Shown one piece after another: positions 45,360 through 57,700 of a stretch of 64,000 bases of DNA. The notes beneath the pieces are model-generated. The model had not been told where the DNA came from. It saw only the letters and a list, made by a program, of their open reading frames with translations, and searched no databases. The stretch is from Shewanella marinintestina (GTDB taxonomy: Bacteria; Pseudomonadota; Gammaproteobacteria; Enterobacterales; Shewanellaceae), in NCBI RefSeq assembly GCF_023283845.1, contig NZ_JAKILC010000008.1:1-64000 (forward strand). The letters are read 5' to 3'. Position numbers and translations under genes: made by a program. Position 1 is the first letter of the stretch; each line of letters starts with the position of its first letter.

Positions 45360-48300
45360 ATGTCGTTTATTTTTGCTTGGTTTATTCCTAAGTTTAAGTG
45401 TTCCGTTATGGCTACAGCCAGCTTTTGCTTCCGATTGGAACTCTGTCTTTCAAGAGGGAGTTAATGTTCATCATAAAAATGGCAAAATCGAATTTAAGCA
45501 TGGCGCATACCTAGATAACGCACCTGTAGATGGTGTGTTACCAGCTAAAAGCGTGGATGATGCACAGGGACGGTCGTGTTATCCACGCTCGCCTAATTCG
45601 CGAGTGGAGTGTACAGCATCAGGTCAATCAGCTGATTTTCCCTCTGGCAGAGTTGGCTTTGAGCAATGTAAATCACATAGCAAAGTTGATATCAGTACTG
45701 AATACAACAATAGAGAGATAGATGTTGTAAGTGGTGAATATGGACATATTCATTTAGATGGCGGAAGTAACCGAAAAATTAGGTTTGTTACCAGCAATGG
45801 TATTTATAAAATGAAGCATTTGAAAGCAAGTAGCGGTACATTGCAATTTGCTCCAGGCCAATATTGGATAGAAGAGTTAGAAATTGAAAATGGCGTTAAT
45901 GTCGTTTTTCCGCCTCTAGGGACAGGAACGGTTAGTCTATTTGTAAAGAAAGCTTATGAGCATGAAAACCAAAGCTTATCGCAAAGTGCTGAACAGTTGC
46001 TGCTATACAACTACGGCGACTTTACGTTAAATGGTTCGACTTACTTCCGCGGTTTTGTTTTTTCAGAAAAAGATATTGAACTCGAAGGCTCATCTTCTGT
46101 AGAGGGCGCTGTTTCGGGGAAAAATGAAGTTGAACTAGAAGGTACTAGTCGTGTGATTTTCACTGACACTGCAGGCTACCTAAATGTTACGCCTAATTGT
46201 GAAGTGGGTCCGCTTCCTAACCCGCCAGTGCCAACTCAATGCCCTAGTGGGCAAGATAATGTTGAAGGTCTCACATACCGTACCTACGATACTCGGACTT
46301 GGTATCCAGATAGTTATAGCCCTGCTAATTCGGCTGAATTTAGAGAGTTAGTTGAAGACTTTAGAAAAACTCGGTTTCAAATTGGTGAGTCTATTGAAAG
46401 CAACTTAGATCAAAAGGGGGACGGCATTAACCCGCACTCCAATTTGAATTCGGACCAAGACTTATATTTAGGTATTTTTGAGGGCTATATTGATGCCCCA
46501 GAAACGGGTGAGTATACATTTGCAATCGATGGTGATGATGCCATTGAATTACTGATTGATGGCGAGGTAATTACAGGATTTTATGGTACTCACTCAACCT
46601 GTGACTGTACGCGTTACCAAGGTACTGTTTCACTCGAAAAAGGTCCCCATCAAATAGAACTTAGGTTTCATGAAGCTTTTGGTTATGAGGCTTTTAGGCT
46701 CTACTGGAAGGCTCCATCAGCAAATAGTTTTACAATCGTACCAGCCGAAAAACTATTGACTTGTCCCGCGCCACAATTTGAGTTTGGTCGTGCTGAACTT
46801 GCTAATGACGGCACTGCAAATATTAAATTTAATAATAACTACTTAGCGCCTCCAGTGGTTGTAGTGATGCCAACTATTGATGGTAATGATGCCAATGCTG
46901 ATCGTCCTTCAACACTACGAATTGATACTAGAACGTCTAGTGACGTAGAAGTAAAACAAATGAACTCTGGCAATAACTCTGCTTTGAACAAAAAAATGTC
47001 TGAAGTAGATTATTTTGTAATGGAGCCTGGTTATCGCTTTTTAGCAAGAGGAAAAGCTTTACAAGCAGGAACGGTTTCCACTGCTCTATATCAAGGAAAA
47101 CGATTGCCTAGCGCTGGTCGAGGCTACGAAACGGTTGAGTTTGAGCATGACTTTGGTACACCTCCCGCAATTATCGGCCAAACGTTAACAAATAAAAATA
47201 GACGTTTCATTACGACTGCTATCAATAATGTCGATTCAGATGGTGAGGATTTTGATATTGCGATTGAGGCTTCAGAGATTTCAGGGGCAATTTTATTAGA
47301 GGAAACGCTTGGATATGTTGCCGGTTTAGGTAAAGGCTTTATGAATATTGGCGGTGAAAGCATTGCCTATGAATTCGCGAATGCTCTTAACCATGGTGCA
47401 GGTAACAGTACTCGGACATTAAGTCAGCAGTGTGGATTTAATAACACTTATAAACAAACATATAGCGCGCAACCGATAACCATTGCCACTAAAAACCAAC
47501 GTAGAGGTGGTGATGGTGGCTGGGTTAGGCGCTGTACTAAAGATAACTTTACTAATCAAGTGAGCTTTGCTTTAGACGAAGATCGGGAACTTGATAATGA
47601 CAGAAGTCACTTAGCAGAAAGCATCGGTTACTTTGCTTTTGAATATACAGCCGAGCCGCCAGCAGTGAATCATTATCGGATCCGCTTTGATTCTGGTGCG
47701 TTAAGTTGCGCAGCCAAATCCGTAACGGTACAAGCATGTGCTGATGACAATTGTAACTCGTTGCTGAGTGACCCAGCTTCTGTAACGCTAACTAAAAATA
47801 GTAGCGACTATACTAGTGCGAACTTTAATGGCAGCACAGCTCTTGAAGTGTGGCACCCACAGGGGGGCGTAGTAACCTTAGGCTTAGGTAATACAGTGCC
47901 AAGTGCTAGCTATCGTTGTTATATCGATGGTAATTTGGTGGCCAATAGTCAGTGTCAGCTTAATTTTGAAAATAGTGGCATTTACTTTGATATTGATGAT
48001 TCAACCTCCTGTAAAAATACCAGTGACTTTGAGTTGTTTGCAGTTAAGAAAGATGAAACCACCCAACAGTGCGTGCCGTTATTTGCTAATCAGACTAAGC
48101 CCATTTCATTGGCATTTAATTACATCACGCCAGATGCTAGCGGGATAAATGCAGCGGCTAAACTCACTATTAATAGCCTCAACTCACCAACGGCAAGTAA
48201 AGAGATTGCTGGTGGAGCGACCCAAGAGTTGCAAGTGCACTTTGATGCTAATGGTAAGGCACTGCTCAATGTTAACTACCCAGAAGCGGGTAAAGTTGAG

Positions 48301-49809
48301 CTTGCTGCAACACTAACTGAAACGATTAAGTCTCCAGATGGCTCAACAAGTGAAACGTTAGTGCTTACTCATAGTGAGCAATTTGTGGCAAAGCCTGATG
48401 GCTTTCACTTCTTTAACCCATCGGGTAATAATGGCTGTACAGGAGCAAGTTGTACTAAGTTCGCTATGGCGGGTGATGATTTTGCTATGAGCGTAAAAGC
48501 GGTTTGTGGTGTTGATGATTCAACGCCTTATAAAGATCGCCAAGCGCTTAATAACTTTCAATTTACTGACTTAACAATCAAACCTGTATTGCAAGCTCCG
48601 TTAGTGAGTAATGGCGATCCCGAAGACGGCGGTCTTGGAGGCATAGGCCAGAACAAAATTAATTTTACTAAGACCAATAGTGCGCCTTTTGCAATAACTG
48701 ACCAAACTTATTCAGAGGTGGGAGCGATTAGTTTTGCGCTAGATGGCGACATTAATTATCTTGGCGCAACCATTGCTGAGGCAAACTCGACCAGTGACCT
48801 ATTTGGCCGGTTTACTCCTTATTTCTTAACGGTTGAAGCTAATACTCCACAGCTTCAAGCTCAGTGCTATAGCTTTACCTACATGGATCAGCCTTTTAGT
48901 TTCCAGTCAGGCTCTGAGCCTACTATCGCCGTAAAAGGCATGAACAAAGCTGGCGCTGAAACGGGTAATTATCAAATTGGTGAGTGGTGGCGTTACCGCG
49001 GTAATCAATGGACTAATCGCAGCTATAACGATACTTCCGGTGCGACCTCGGTGAATGGTGCTGCGCTTGCTGTACAAGATGTGTCGCCACTTTCAGAGCA
49101 AGTCGATTACTATCCAACTGACCCTGCGAACAGCATTCAGCGAGCTTATTTGAGTGGCACTCAACTTAGTTATCCGCGCACACAATCTTTGGCTGTTCCT
49201 TTTAACGGTAAGTTTGATTTAGAGCTGAATAAAGCAGATGTCACTGATAGCGATGGTATTTGTTACCGAGATCCTGCTACTGTTGGTAATGGTTGCAGCA
49301 ATTTTTCGTTTAGTGATATCGGTGAAGCAGATATCAATAGTGGAACGAATGCGTTTGCATTACGTTATGGCCGAATGGTGTTGGCCAATGCCTATGGCCC
49401 ATCGTCTGAAGAGCTGCGCCTTACGGTGAATACGCAATTTGTGAATAGCAGCGCAGAGTGGGAAAACAATAGCGCTGATAATTGCTCGGTATTTGATACC
49501 ACTAGTGCGGCTGAGTCTGCAGATATTGGTTTGTACCTTAAACCAGATACAGGGCTTGAAGCGGTAGAAGGGTTTACCCAAACAGGTGGCACAAATAAGT
49601 CTGGTGCAATTGGACTTGGTAATAGCTTTATCTATTTTCCTGCGCCTAATGCTGACGGTGAAGTAGGCTTGCAGCACCATGTCGATAAATGGCTGCAATG
49701 GTATTGGCAATATGACTCTAGTAGCGTATTGCAAGACCCAAGAGCAACCGCTTATTTTGGCACCTACCGAGGCCATGACCGTATTATTTACTGGCGAGAA
49801 GTTAATTAA
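45352..49809 (+). CDS. mshQ: MSHA biogenesis protein MshQ, large multi-domain adhesin-like protein
   Basis: 1485 residues with a signal peptide (about 1-26). In order: a beta-helix-like region (about 60-280) with repeats such as ELEGSSSVEGAVSGKNEVE; a PA14-like domain (about 297-471) with the landmark ETGEYTFAIDGDDAIELLIDG; a region resembling two H-type-lectin-like beta domains (about 474-770) with YLAPPVVVVMPT and FGTPPAIIGQ; and a long C-terminal domain (about 770-1485) matching the DUF6701 family. PA14 domains often bind sugars, so MshQ is probably the pilus-tip or surface adhesin; this is inference. Starts at GTG 45352 with GGAGGT. It overlaps mshP by 8 bases. Confidence 0.88.
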   Translation: MIKCRLFLLGLFLSLSVPLWLQPAFASDWNSVFQEGVNVHHKNGKIEFKHGAYLDNAPVDGVLPAKSVDDAQGRSCYPRSPNSRVECTASGQSADFPSGRVGFEQCKSHSKVDISTEYNNREIDVVSGEYGHIHLDGGSNRKIRFVTSNGIYKMKHLKASSGTLQFAPGQYWIEELEIENGVNVVFPPLGTGTVSLFVKKAYEHENQSLSQSAEQLLLYNYGDFTLNGSTYFRGFVFSEKDIELEGSSSVEGAVSGKNEVELEGTSRVIFTDTAGYLNVTPNCEVGPLPNPPVPTQCPSGQDNVEGLTYRTYDTRTWYPDSYSPANSAEFRELVEDFRKTRFQIGESIESNLDQKGDGINPHSNLNSDQDLYLGIFEGYIDAPETGEYTFAIDGDDAIELLIDGEVITGFYGTHSTCDCTRYQGTVSLEKGPHQIELRFHEAFGYEAFRLYWKAPSANSFTIVPAEKLLTCPAPQFEFGRAELANDGTANIKFNNNYLAPPVVVVMPTIDGNDANADRPSTLRIDTRTSSDVEVKQMNSGNNSALNKKMSEVDYFVMEPGYRFLARGKALQAGTVSTALYQGKRLPSAGRGYETVEFEHDFGTPPAIIGQTLTNKNRRFITTAINNVDSDGEDFDIAIEASEISGAILLEETLGYVAGLGKGFMNIGGESIAYEFANALNHGAGNSTRTLSQQCGFNNTYKQTYSAQPITIATKNQRRGGDGGWVRRCTKDNFTNQVSFALDEDRELDNDRSHLAESIGYFAFEYTAEPPAVNHYRIRFDSGALSCAAKSVTVQACADDNCNSLLSDPASVTLTKNSSDYTSANFNGSTALEVWHPQGGVVTLGLGNTVPSASYRCYIDGNLVANSQCQLNFENSGIYFDIDDSTSCKNTSDFELFAVKKDETTQQCVPLFANQTKPISLAFNYITPDASGINAAAKLTINSLNSPTASKEIAGGATQELQVHFDANGKALLNVNYPEAGKVELAATLTETIKSPDGSTSETLVLTHSEQFVAKPDGFHFFNPSGNNGCTGASCTKFAMAGDDFAMSVKAVCGVDDSTPYKDRQALNNFQFTDLTIKPVLQAPLVSNGDPEDGGLGGIGQNKINFTKTNSAPFAITDQTYSEVGAISFALDGDINYLGATIAEANSTSDLFGRFTPYFLTVEANTPQLQAQCYSFTYMDQPFSFQSGSEPTIAVKGMNKAGAETGNYQIGEWWRYRGNQWTNRSYNDTSGATSVNGAALAVQDVSPLSEQVDYYPTDPANSIQRAYLSGTQLSYPRTQSLAVPFNGKFDLELNKADVTDSDGICYRDPATVGNGCSNFSFSDIGEADINSGTNAFALRYGRMVLANAYGPSSEELRLTVNTQFVNSSAEWENNSADNCSVFDTTSAAESADIGLYLKPDTGLEAVEGFTQTGGTNKSGAIGLGNSFIYFPAPNADGEVGLQHHVDKWLQWYWQYDSSSVLQDPRATAYFGTYRGHDRIIYWREVN

Positions 49810-49942
49810 ATGTCAGTATTTAGGGGCGAGACAAGTTATTGACTCGCTCTTTAGCGGTTATATCGCAAAAAATACAGTTTCATTAGCAATTGTTAACCTC
49901 TGCGGTCTTGTGGATTTTAAGAAGCGTGATAAAGTTACCTGA

Positions 49943-51031
<1,089 letters not shown>

Positions 51032-51043
51032 CCACGGTTAAAA

Positions 51044-51063
51044 AGGGCGGTTTATACCGCCCT
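51044..51063 (+). terminator. Hairpin between mreB and mreC
   Basis: AGGGCGGT pairs perfectly with ACCGCCCT around TTAT. The T tail is weak (AGTTTG), so it is likely an attenuator or an mRNA-end protector that keeps MreB above MreC and MreD. Confidence 0.55.
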
Positions 51064-51071
51064 AGTTTGTT

Positions 51072-51959
51072 ATGAAGCCTATTTTTGCTCGCGGAATATC
51101 CAACCAATTTAGACTAACACTGGCAGTTATCATGTCAGTGATTTTGCTTGTCGCCAATGACAGGCTTGAGCCTGTGCGTAATTCCCTTTCTTCACTGTTA
51201 AGCCCGCTACAGTACGTTGCTAATATTCCCGGTGCGTTGTTGGATCTTTCTGCTGAAAGTTTAGCGACTCGCAATATGTTAGCTAAGCAAAATAAAGAGT
51301 TACTGCGTCACCAACTGTTGATGAGCGAACGTTTACAACGTTTCGAGCACCTGCGCCAAGAAAACGATCGTTTACGTGGCTTACTTGGATCGCCAGTCCA
51401 TATGGACGCTAAGAAAGTCGTTGCTGAAGTCATGGAAGTGGCTAGCGATCCGTTTCGTCAATATGTTGTGCTCAACCATGGCACTCGCAGCGGTGTGTTT
51501 GTCGGCCAGCCGGTAGTTGATGCACAAGGTGTTGTAGGTCAAGTCGTGCAGGTTAGTGAGCTAACTAGCCGAGTATTGCTACTGTCAGATACGACTCATG
51601 GCATTCCGGTGAGGATTACCCGTAACGACGTGCGCTTATTAGCTGTCGGTACTGGAGTGTTGGACGAGCTAGAACTTAAACATGTGGCTAAGAGTACTGA
51701 CGTACGTGTTGGTGATTTACTCGTATCATCAGGTTTAGGTAAGCGTTTTCCTGAAGGCTACCCAGTTGCACGTGTAATGAGTGTCGAGAAAGACGACGGT
51801 AAGAGTTACGCAACCGTAGTCGCTCAGCCTCTAGCGGCACTAGATAGAATTCGTTATTTATTGTTACTTTGGCCAGATATTGAGTCAGACGATGCAGAGC
51901 TCACGCCACCAGAAGGTGTTGAAGAAGCAGTGAAAGCGAGTCAAGAGGTCGCATCATGA
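51072..51959 (+). CDS. mreC: Rod-shape protein MreC
   Basis: 295 residues: a membrane helix (about 13-33), a coiled coil (about 65-105) and a beta-rich periplasmic part (about 110-270) that carries RSGVFVGQPVVDAQGVVGQV. It links MreB to the wall-synthesis enzymes. It overlaps mreD by 4 bases (ATGA). Confidence 0.97.
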   Translation: MKPIFARGISNQFRLTLAVIMSVILLVANDRLEPVRNSLSSLLSPLQYVANIPGALLDLSAESLATRNMLAKQNKELLRHQLLMSERLQRFEHLRQENDRLRGLLGSPVHMDAKKVVAEVMEVASDPFRQYVVLNHGTRSGVFVGQPVVDAQGVVGQVVQVSELTSRVLLLSDTTHGIPVRITRNDVRLLAVGTGVLDELELKHVAKSTDVRVGDLLVSSGLGKRFPEGYPVARVMSVEKDDGKSYATVVAQPLAALDRIRYLLLLWPDIESDDAELTPPEGVEEAVKASQEVAS

Positions 51960-52444
51960 GTTTACATGTGGCAAATGGTCGCTGGGTGGTTTGGCTAAGC
52001 CTATTAGCGGCAATGTTATTTCAAATCATGCCACTGCCAGATTTGGTAGAAGCTTGGCGTCCAGATTGGTTGTTGCTGGTTATTATTTATTGGGCGATGG
52101 CATTGCCCCATAGATACAATATTTTAACCGCCTGGGTGCTCGGGGTAATGCTCGATATATTGCTGGGAGCGACCTTAGGTATTCGTGCGTTTGCTATGTC
52201 AGTGGTGGTTTACGTTGTTGTGCTGCATTTTCAACGCCTACGTAACTTCCCTATGTGGCAACAAGCATTAGTTGTCGCCATGCAGGTTGCACTTTATAAC
52301 TTGGTGGTTTTCTGGGTGCAGTTTGTTACCGACAGCGCTGTATTTGATATTAGTTTGTTCTATCCAGCGATTTCGAGCTTAGTGATGTGGCCATGGATCT
52401 TCTGGATTTTACGCAGAGTTAGACGCCTTTATAAAGTGCGATAA
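51956..52444 (+). CDS. mreD: Rod-shape protein MreD
   Basis: 162 residues with five or so membrane helices (WVVWLSLLAAMLFQIMPLPD at the start, WRPDWLLLVIIYWAMALPHR next). Inner-membrane partner of MreC in the elongasome. Overlaps mreC by 4 bases. Confidence 0.95.
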   Translation: MSLHVANGRWVVWLSLLAAMLFQIMPLPDLVEAWRPDWLLLVIIYWAMALPHRYNILTAWVLGVMLDILLGATLGIRAFAMSVVVYVVVLHFQRLRNFPMWQQALVVAMQVALYNLVVFWVQFVTDSAVFDISLFYPAISSLVMWPWIFWILRRVRRLYKVR

Positions 52445-52530
52445 CCAGTAATCTCAACATTTGTACAAACTTGTTTGGCTCGATGAATCAAGCCGTCAGT
52501 TAGTTTAGTTAAAATCGAAAGGTACTTATT

Positions 52531-53127
52531 ATGAAGTTAGTCCTTGCCTCGGCTTCACCGCGCCGTAAAGAGTTATTAGGCCAGTTAGGTTTTTTAAATA
52601 CCAATAGCCCTGCGCCGTTCGAGTTTGAGATTTTAGCGGCAGATATCGATGAAAGTCATCGGGCAGGTGAGTCTGCACAAGCCTTTGTAGAGCGATTAGC
52701 GCAAGAAAAGGCACTCGCTGGTTTAGCGTTATACGGCAATGATAAAAATGCTGTGGTGCTAGGTTCTGACACCATAGTCGTTCAAGGTGAGACGATTTTA
52801 GGCAAGCCAACAGATGAAGCTAATGCCGCTGAAATATTGGCAAGCTTATCAGGTAAACGTCATCAAGTGATGACAGCAGTCGCGCTAACTGATGGAACCA
52901 AAACGGTTAGTCGTTTAGTGACCACTCAAGTGCAGTTTTGCCGCTTGACTGAAGCTGATATTTTAGCCTATATCGCAACGGGCGAGCCAATGGATAAAGC
53001 CGGTGCATACGGGATCCAAGGTTTGGGTGGAAATTTTGTTGAAGCTATCGATGGCAGTTATTCCGCGGTAGTAGGGTTACCTTTGGTAGAAACCCGAGCG
53101 TTGTTGTGTGAGATGCAAGTTTTATAG
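52531..53127 (+). CDS. maf: Maf/YhdE-type nucleoside triphosphate pyrophosphatase
   Basis: 198 residues. Hydrolyses non-standard or excess nucleoside triphosphates, chiefly dTTP and UTP in the YhdE class. Visible motifs: [11 protein letters not shown] (phosphate contacts), VLGSDTIV (catalytic Asp), GKPTDEA and [10 protein letters not shown]. The place after mreBCD and before rng is the same as that of yhdE in E. coli. Confidence 0.95.
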   Translation: MKLVLASASPRRKELLGQLGFLNTNSPAPFEFEILAADIDESHRAGESAQAFVERLAQEKALAGLALYGNDKNAVVLGSDTIVVQGETILGKPTDEANAAEILASLSGKRHQVMTAVALTDGTKTVSRLVTTQVQFCRLTEADILAYIATGEPMDKAGAYGIQGLGGNFVEAIDGSYSAVVGLPLVETRALLCEMQVL

Positions 53128-53282
53128 CAATAAATAGAGTCATAAATAGGCCTTACCCGCCCAGCTATATAACACATTGAAAGCAGACTATTACTGATAA
53201 ACGAATCAATATTGGCTCATTTATCAGATCACAATCTACGCCAAATCCTTTTTTAATTTAGTTTCCCTAAGTGGGGTGTGTT

Positions 53283-54791
53283 GTGAGTAGAAGTCGATTC
53301 GCGCAAAGCAGAGTGCAGAAAAAAATAGGCTCTGAACTCTTAATCAATGTAACACCTACAGAAGCTCGAGTGGCATTAGTGGAGCATGGTGTTTTACAAG
53401 AAGTCCATATTGAACGACGCATGAAGCGTGGTTTAGTGGGCAATATTTATAAAGGTAAAGTTAGCCGTGTACTGCCTGGTATGCAGGCTGCGTTTGTTGA
53501 TATCGGTTTAGATAAAGCTGCATTTTTGCATGCTTCAGATATTGTGCCGCACACAGAGTGCGTTGCCGACGTAGAAAAAGGCAACTTTGTAGTGCGTGAT
53601 ATCGCTGAACTTGTTAGACAAGGCCAAGATATTATGGTGCAGGTGGTTAAAGACCCGCTTGGCACTAAAGGTGCGCGTTTAACCACTGACATCACTCTTC
53701 CATCTCGTTATTTAGTGTTTATGCCCGGCTCTAGCCATGTAGGTGTATCACAGCGTATTGAGTCTGAATCAGTGCGTGCTCGCTTGAAAAAAATTACCCA
53801 GCCATTTGTTGATGATGACGGCGGATTTATTATTCGCACCGCGGCAGAAAGTGCCGGTGAAGATGAACTGATCCAAGATGCTGGATTTTTAAGACGTGTA
53901 TGGGCAAAAGTCAGTGAGCGCCGTAAGCGCCGTGGTGTATCTTTGTTATACCAAGACTTAGCGTTACCAGTACGAATTGTGCGTGATTTTGTTGGCACTG
54001 AGCTGGATCAAATTCAAGTTGATTCAGCGCAGACCTATGAAGAGTTGCAGCAATTTGCGCAAGAGTTTATGCCTGAGATCGCTGAAAAGCTTGAGCACTA
54101 CAATGGTCCGATCCCTATTTTTGACCTATATGATGTTGAAAACGAAGTGCAACGCGCGCTTGGTCGTAAAGTTGAGCTTAAATCTGGCGGCTATTTGATC
54201 ATAGATCAAACTGAAGCCATGACCACTGTTGATATCAATACTGGCGCTTTTGTTGGCCATCGTAATCTCGAAGAAACTATTTTTAACACCAACCTAGAAG
54301 CAACGCATGCGATTGCTCGTCAATTACGTTTGCGTAATTTGGGTGGCATTATCATTATCGACTTTATCGATATGCTCAATAATGATCATAAGAAACGTGT
54401 GCTTGCCAGCTTAGAAAGCGCTTTAGCTCACGATCGTGTTAAAACCAATATCAGTGGTTTCTCAGGTTTAGGTTTAGTCGAAATGACACGTAAGCGTACT
54501 CGAGAAAGCCTAGAGCATGTGCTTTGTGGCGAATGCCCTGCATGCCAAGGCACTGGCAATTTAAAGACTGTTGAAACCGTATCTTATGAGATTTTTAGAG
54601 AGATCATTCGATTAAATCGTGGCTACGATGCTGATGAGTTTCTAGTGTATTGCTCGCCAGCTGTTTACCAAAGCTTGAAAGGCGACGAAAGCCATCTATT
54701 GGGTGAGCTTGAAGTTTATATTGGTAAGCGAGTTAGGCTACAGAGTGAACCTATGTATGCGCAGAATAAATTTGATGTGGTGATAATGTAG
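53283..54791 (+). CDS. rng: Ribonuclease G
   Basis: About 502 residues; endoribonuclease that matures 16S rRNA 5' ends and degrades mRNA. An S1 domain (about 35-120, with RGLVGNIYKGKVSRVLPGMQ, in part) is followed by the 5'-sensor/RNase H and DNase I-like parts. The catalytic Asp residues are in MTTVDINTGAF and IIIDFIDM, and the zinc-link is CGECPAC. There is no long C-terminal scaffold as in RNase E. The start is uncertain: GTG 53283 has a better-placed GGGG site than GTG 53271. It overlaps yhdP by one base (TAGTG). Confidence 0.95.
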   Translation: MSRSRFAQSRVQKKIGSELLINVTPTEARVALVEHGVLQEVHIERRMKRGLVGNIYKGKVSRVLPGMQAAFVDIGLDKAAFLHASDIVPHTECVADVEKGNFVVRDIAELVRQGQDIMVQVVKDPLGTKGARLTTDITLPSRYLVFMPGSSHVGVSQRIESESVRARLKKITQPFVDDDGGFIIRTAAESAGEDELIQDAGFLRRVWAKVSERRKRRGVSLLYQDLALPVRIVRDFVGTELDQIQVDSAQTYEELQQFAQEFMPEIAEKLEHYNGPIPIFDLYDVENEVQRALGRKVELKSGGYLIIDQTEAMTTVDINTGAFVGHRNLEETIFNTNLEATHAIARQLRLRNLGGIIIIDFIDMLNNDHKKRVLASLESALAHDRVKTNISGFSGLGLVEMTRKRTRESLEHVLCGECPACQGTGNLKTVETVSYEIFREIIRLNRGYDADEFLVYCSPAVYQSLKGDESHLLGELEVYIGKRVRLQSEPMYAQNKFDVVIM

Positions 54792-57700
54792 TGCCATCGG
54801 ATACCTGTGCGCCGAAAAAGCGCTCTTTTAGTTTCATACGTTTTAGCTGGCAATTTCTCGCCATTATTTTAGTGCTGTTTGCATTAATGGTGAGTTTATT
54901 CAGAGGCTTGTTGCCGCAGCTTGATCAGGTTCGTATGGAGCTGATTCATTTCGTAAAATCAGAATATAACGTAAAGGTCGAAGTCGGTCAGCTTGCGGCT
55001 GAGTGGCAGGCATATGGTCCTGCGTTAACGGTTAAACATTTTGTGTTGCCAGCGCAAGATAACCTCCCCGTGACTTTGCTGTTTAATCAAGTGCATGTGA
55101 AATTTGATTTTTGGCAGAGCATAGTCACTGCTTCACCACAAATTGAAAATGTGATTTTTGATGGTGTGAATGTGGCATTGGATTTAGATCATTTAAAAGT
55201 GATTGAGCCCTCTGCATCAAATACCGCAATGCAAACCGACTGGCTCTACAAATTGTTATTGGAGCAGCTCGATCGTTTTTCTATCACTGACGCTCGTTTT
55301 CAGTTGCTCAGTAGACAGCATGATTACCGTCCCATCTATATTAAAGATTTAAAGTGGCGAAATACTTCAGGGCTCCACCGAGCTGAAGGTAAAGTGTATC
55401 TGGATGAAGAAGCTTCAGAGGTCGAACAGCTAACTTTAAGTGTGGATATTAAGGGGAATGGTTACCGACCGGAGTCATTAAAAGGACAGTTCTATTTAGC
55501 TGCCAGTTCTCTGGATATTGGCGAATGGGCTTCAAGACAACCTAATCCTTTTGATAATAGTAAGCGACTACCACTCGAAGGGGTCGTTAATCTGCAAGCT
55601 TGGGCAGGTTTCTCAAATCGAGCTATTGATGGCGTAACGGTGCAGTTTCAGCCAAGCTGGTTAGAGTGGAGTTTAAATAAACAGCCACAGCGTTTTACGA
55701 TTGAATCAGGGGCTATGGTTTGGCGTCCAAATCAACAAGGCTGGCTGCTTAATAGTCAAAACCTTGATTTTTCAACTAATGGCGAGTCTTGGCCTGCACT
55801 GCAGTTAATTGCACAAAAAAGTGATAGTGGCGTAGATGCTAATTTAAATCAATTGGCATTCGATAAACTGTTACCGTTATTGCCGTTGATCCCTGGCGTC
55901 GAACTGGCGGGATTGAAGACGTGGCAGTCATTAAATCCTAGTGGAGAAATCAGCGATGTGCGTGCGCATTGGGATAAATTATTAGCCCAACCAGAAGTGT
56001 CTTTTCACCTAGAACAAGTCGGTTGGAAACCTAACGATTCCATACTGGGAATTGCTGCGATTGATGCGCAGATTAGCCTTGTAGGCGATTCGCTAGTATT
56101 TGCTTTGCCTAAGCAAGATTACAATTTAGATTTTAATGGGGCATTTGCAGCACCTATAGCATTGCAAGCCGATGCCTTTAACGGTGAGTTCAACTTAGCC
56201 GATCAGGCTTTATCACTACCAAAAGTACATTTTAGTAATGCGGATTTAGATGTAAAAGCTGGGGTAAGGCTAGAATTTTCAGATGCGGTACACATGGCAT
56301 TGCTGGCCAATGTGGAGCTGCATGATGTCGCCAATATACACGAGTATTTTCCATTAAATGGCATGAGTAGCTCTTTAGTTAGCTACTTAACTGAAGCGCT
56401 TCAAGCGGGTAACACCGATGATGCGGTAGTGTTGTGGCATGGTGCATTTACTGATTACCCCTATGCCAATCATGATGGCCTTTTTCAGGCGGGCTTCACC
56501 TTAGCGAATGCAACCTTTGAGTTTGAACCAAGTTGGCCTGCAGTTGATCAACTAAACCTTTCTGCACTATTTGAAAACGATGCAATGGATCTTTGGATCA
56601 ATCAAGGTCAGCTGTTGGGGGTAAACGCTAGCGGCGCTTATATCGGCATTCCAGCTCTGGGAGAAAAGAGCTTATTGCAGGTTAAGCTAGATCTTGCAAC
56701 TCAAGCTGAGGCGGCGAATGAAGTCATTCAAAAATCACCGCTAGTCGATTCCGTTGGTGCGACGTTAGATGTAGTACAGGTTTCTGGTGATATCACTGGC
56801 CAAATTGATCTGAGCATTCCACTCTATGATGGTGAGAGCGAAGTGATTAAAGGCACGGTTAATTTTAAAGATACACCTGTGTATATTACTGAACCGGGGA
56901 TCCAGCTAGACAGGGTTAATGGGCAACTGCAATTTGTGAACGACGTAGTGAGTGGTTCAGGTTTTACTGCGGCAATGTACCAGCAACCGCTGCAATTTAG
57001 TTTTCACACCGAAAGTATGAATAAAAACTACGGTGTCACTGTTGAGCTAGATGGACAATGGCAATTAACAGATCTACCTGAAGAGCTGCAAAACCCCTTA
57101 AGCGATTATTATACCGGCCAAGCAGATTGGAGCGGTGATTTAAGGTTGATTTTTGATCCTATAGGCTATCGTATTCAAGCCAGAGTTGAGTCAGATCTAT
57201 TAGGGGCAAACCTGCTGTTACCAGAGCCTTTTACCAAAGGCAAAGATGAGCCAAGAAAGTTAGTCGCAGAGCTTATTGGCGACAACAAACAGGCGTCGCT
57301 GGGTATAAAATTAGCTAATCAAATGGAGTTTTGGGGAGGCTTTGATGCTGACTCAGGTAACGCATTAGCCCATTATGATATTTTACTTGGGCGACTATTT
57401 AAGCCTGGTGATCAGTTACGTAAAAGCAAGGGGCACTTGCAAATCGATATTGATAATACCGAGTTTTCCCCTTGGTTACCGATAATCGAAGGCTTTGTGG
57501 CTCAGGGGAAGTCTGAGTTATCGGTATCAGATAGTGAACAGGCCAAGCCTGCGAGTTTTTTCCCAGCTCTAGCATCTATTGATGCTGACTTTAATGATCT
57601 TAATCTGATGGGGCAGCCTTTGGCTGATCTGCATTTTAGTGCTCAGCCAACAGAACATGCTTGGCGCTTTGATATTGCATCGAAAGAGTTTGATGGCCGT

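Noticed and set aside
49679..49942. 87-codon plus-strand frame from the end of mshQ into the mreB upstream region
   Set aside because: Mostly another frame of mshQ; its tail covers the mreB promoter region and shows no family.
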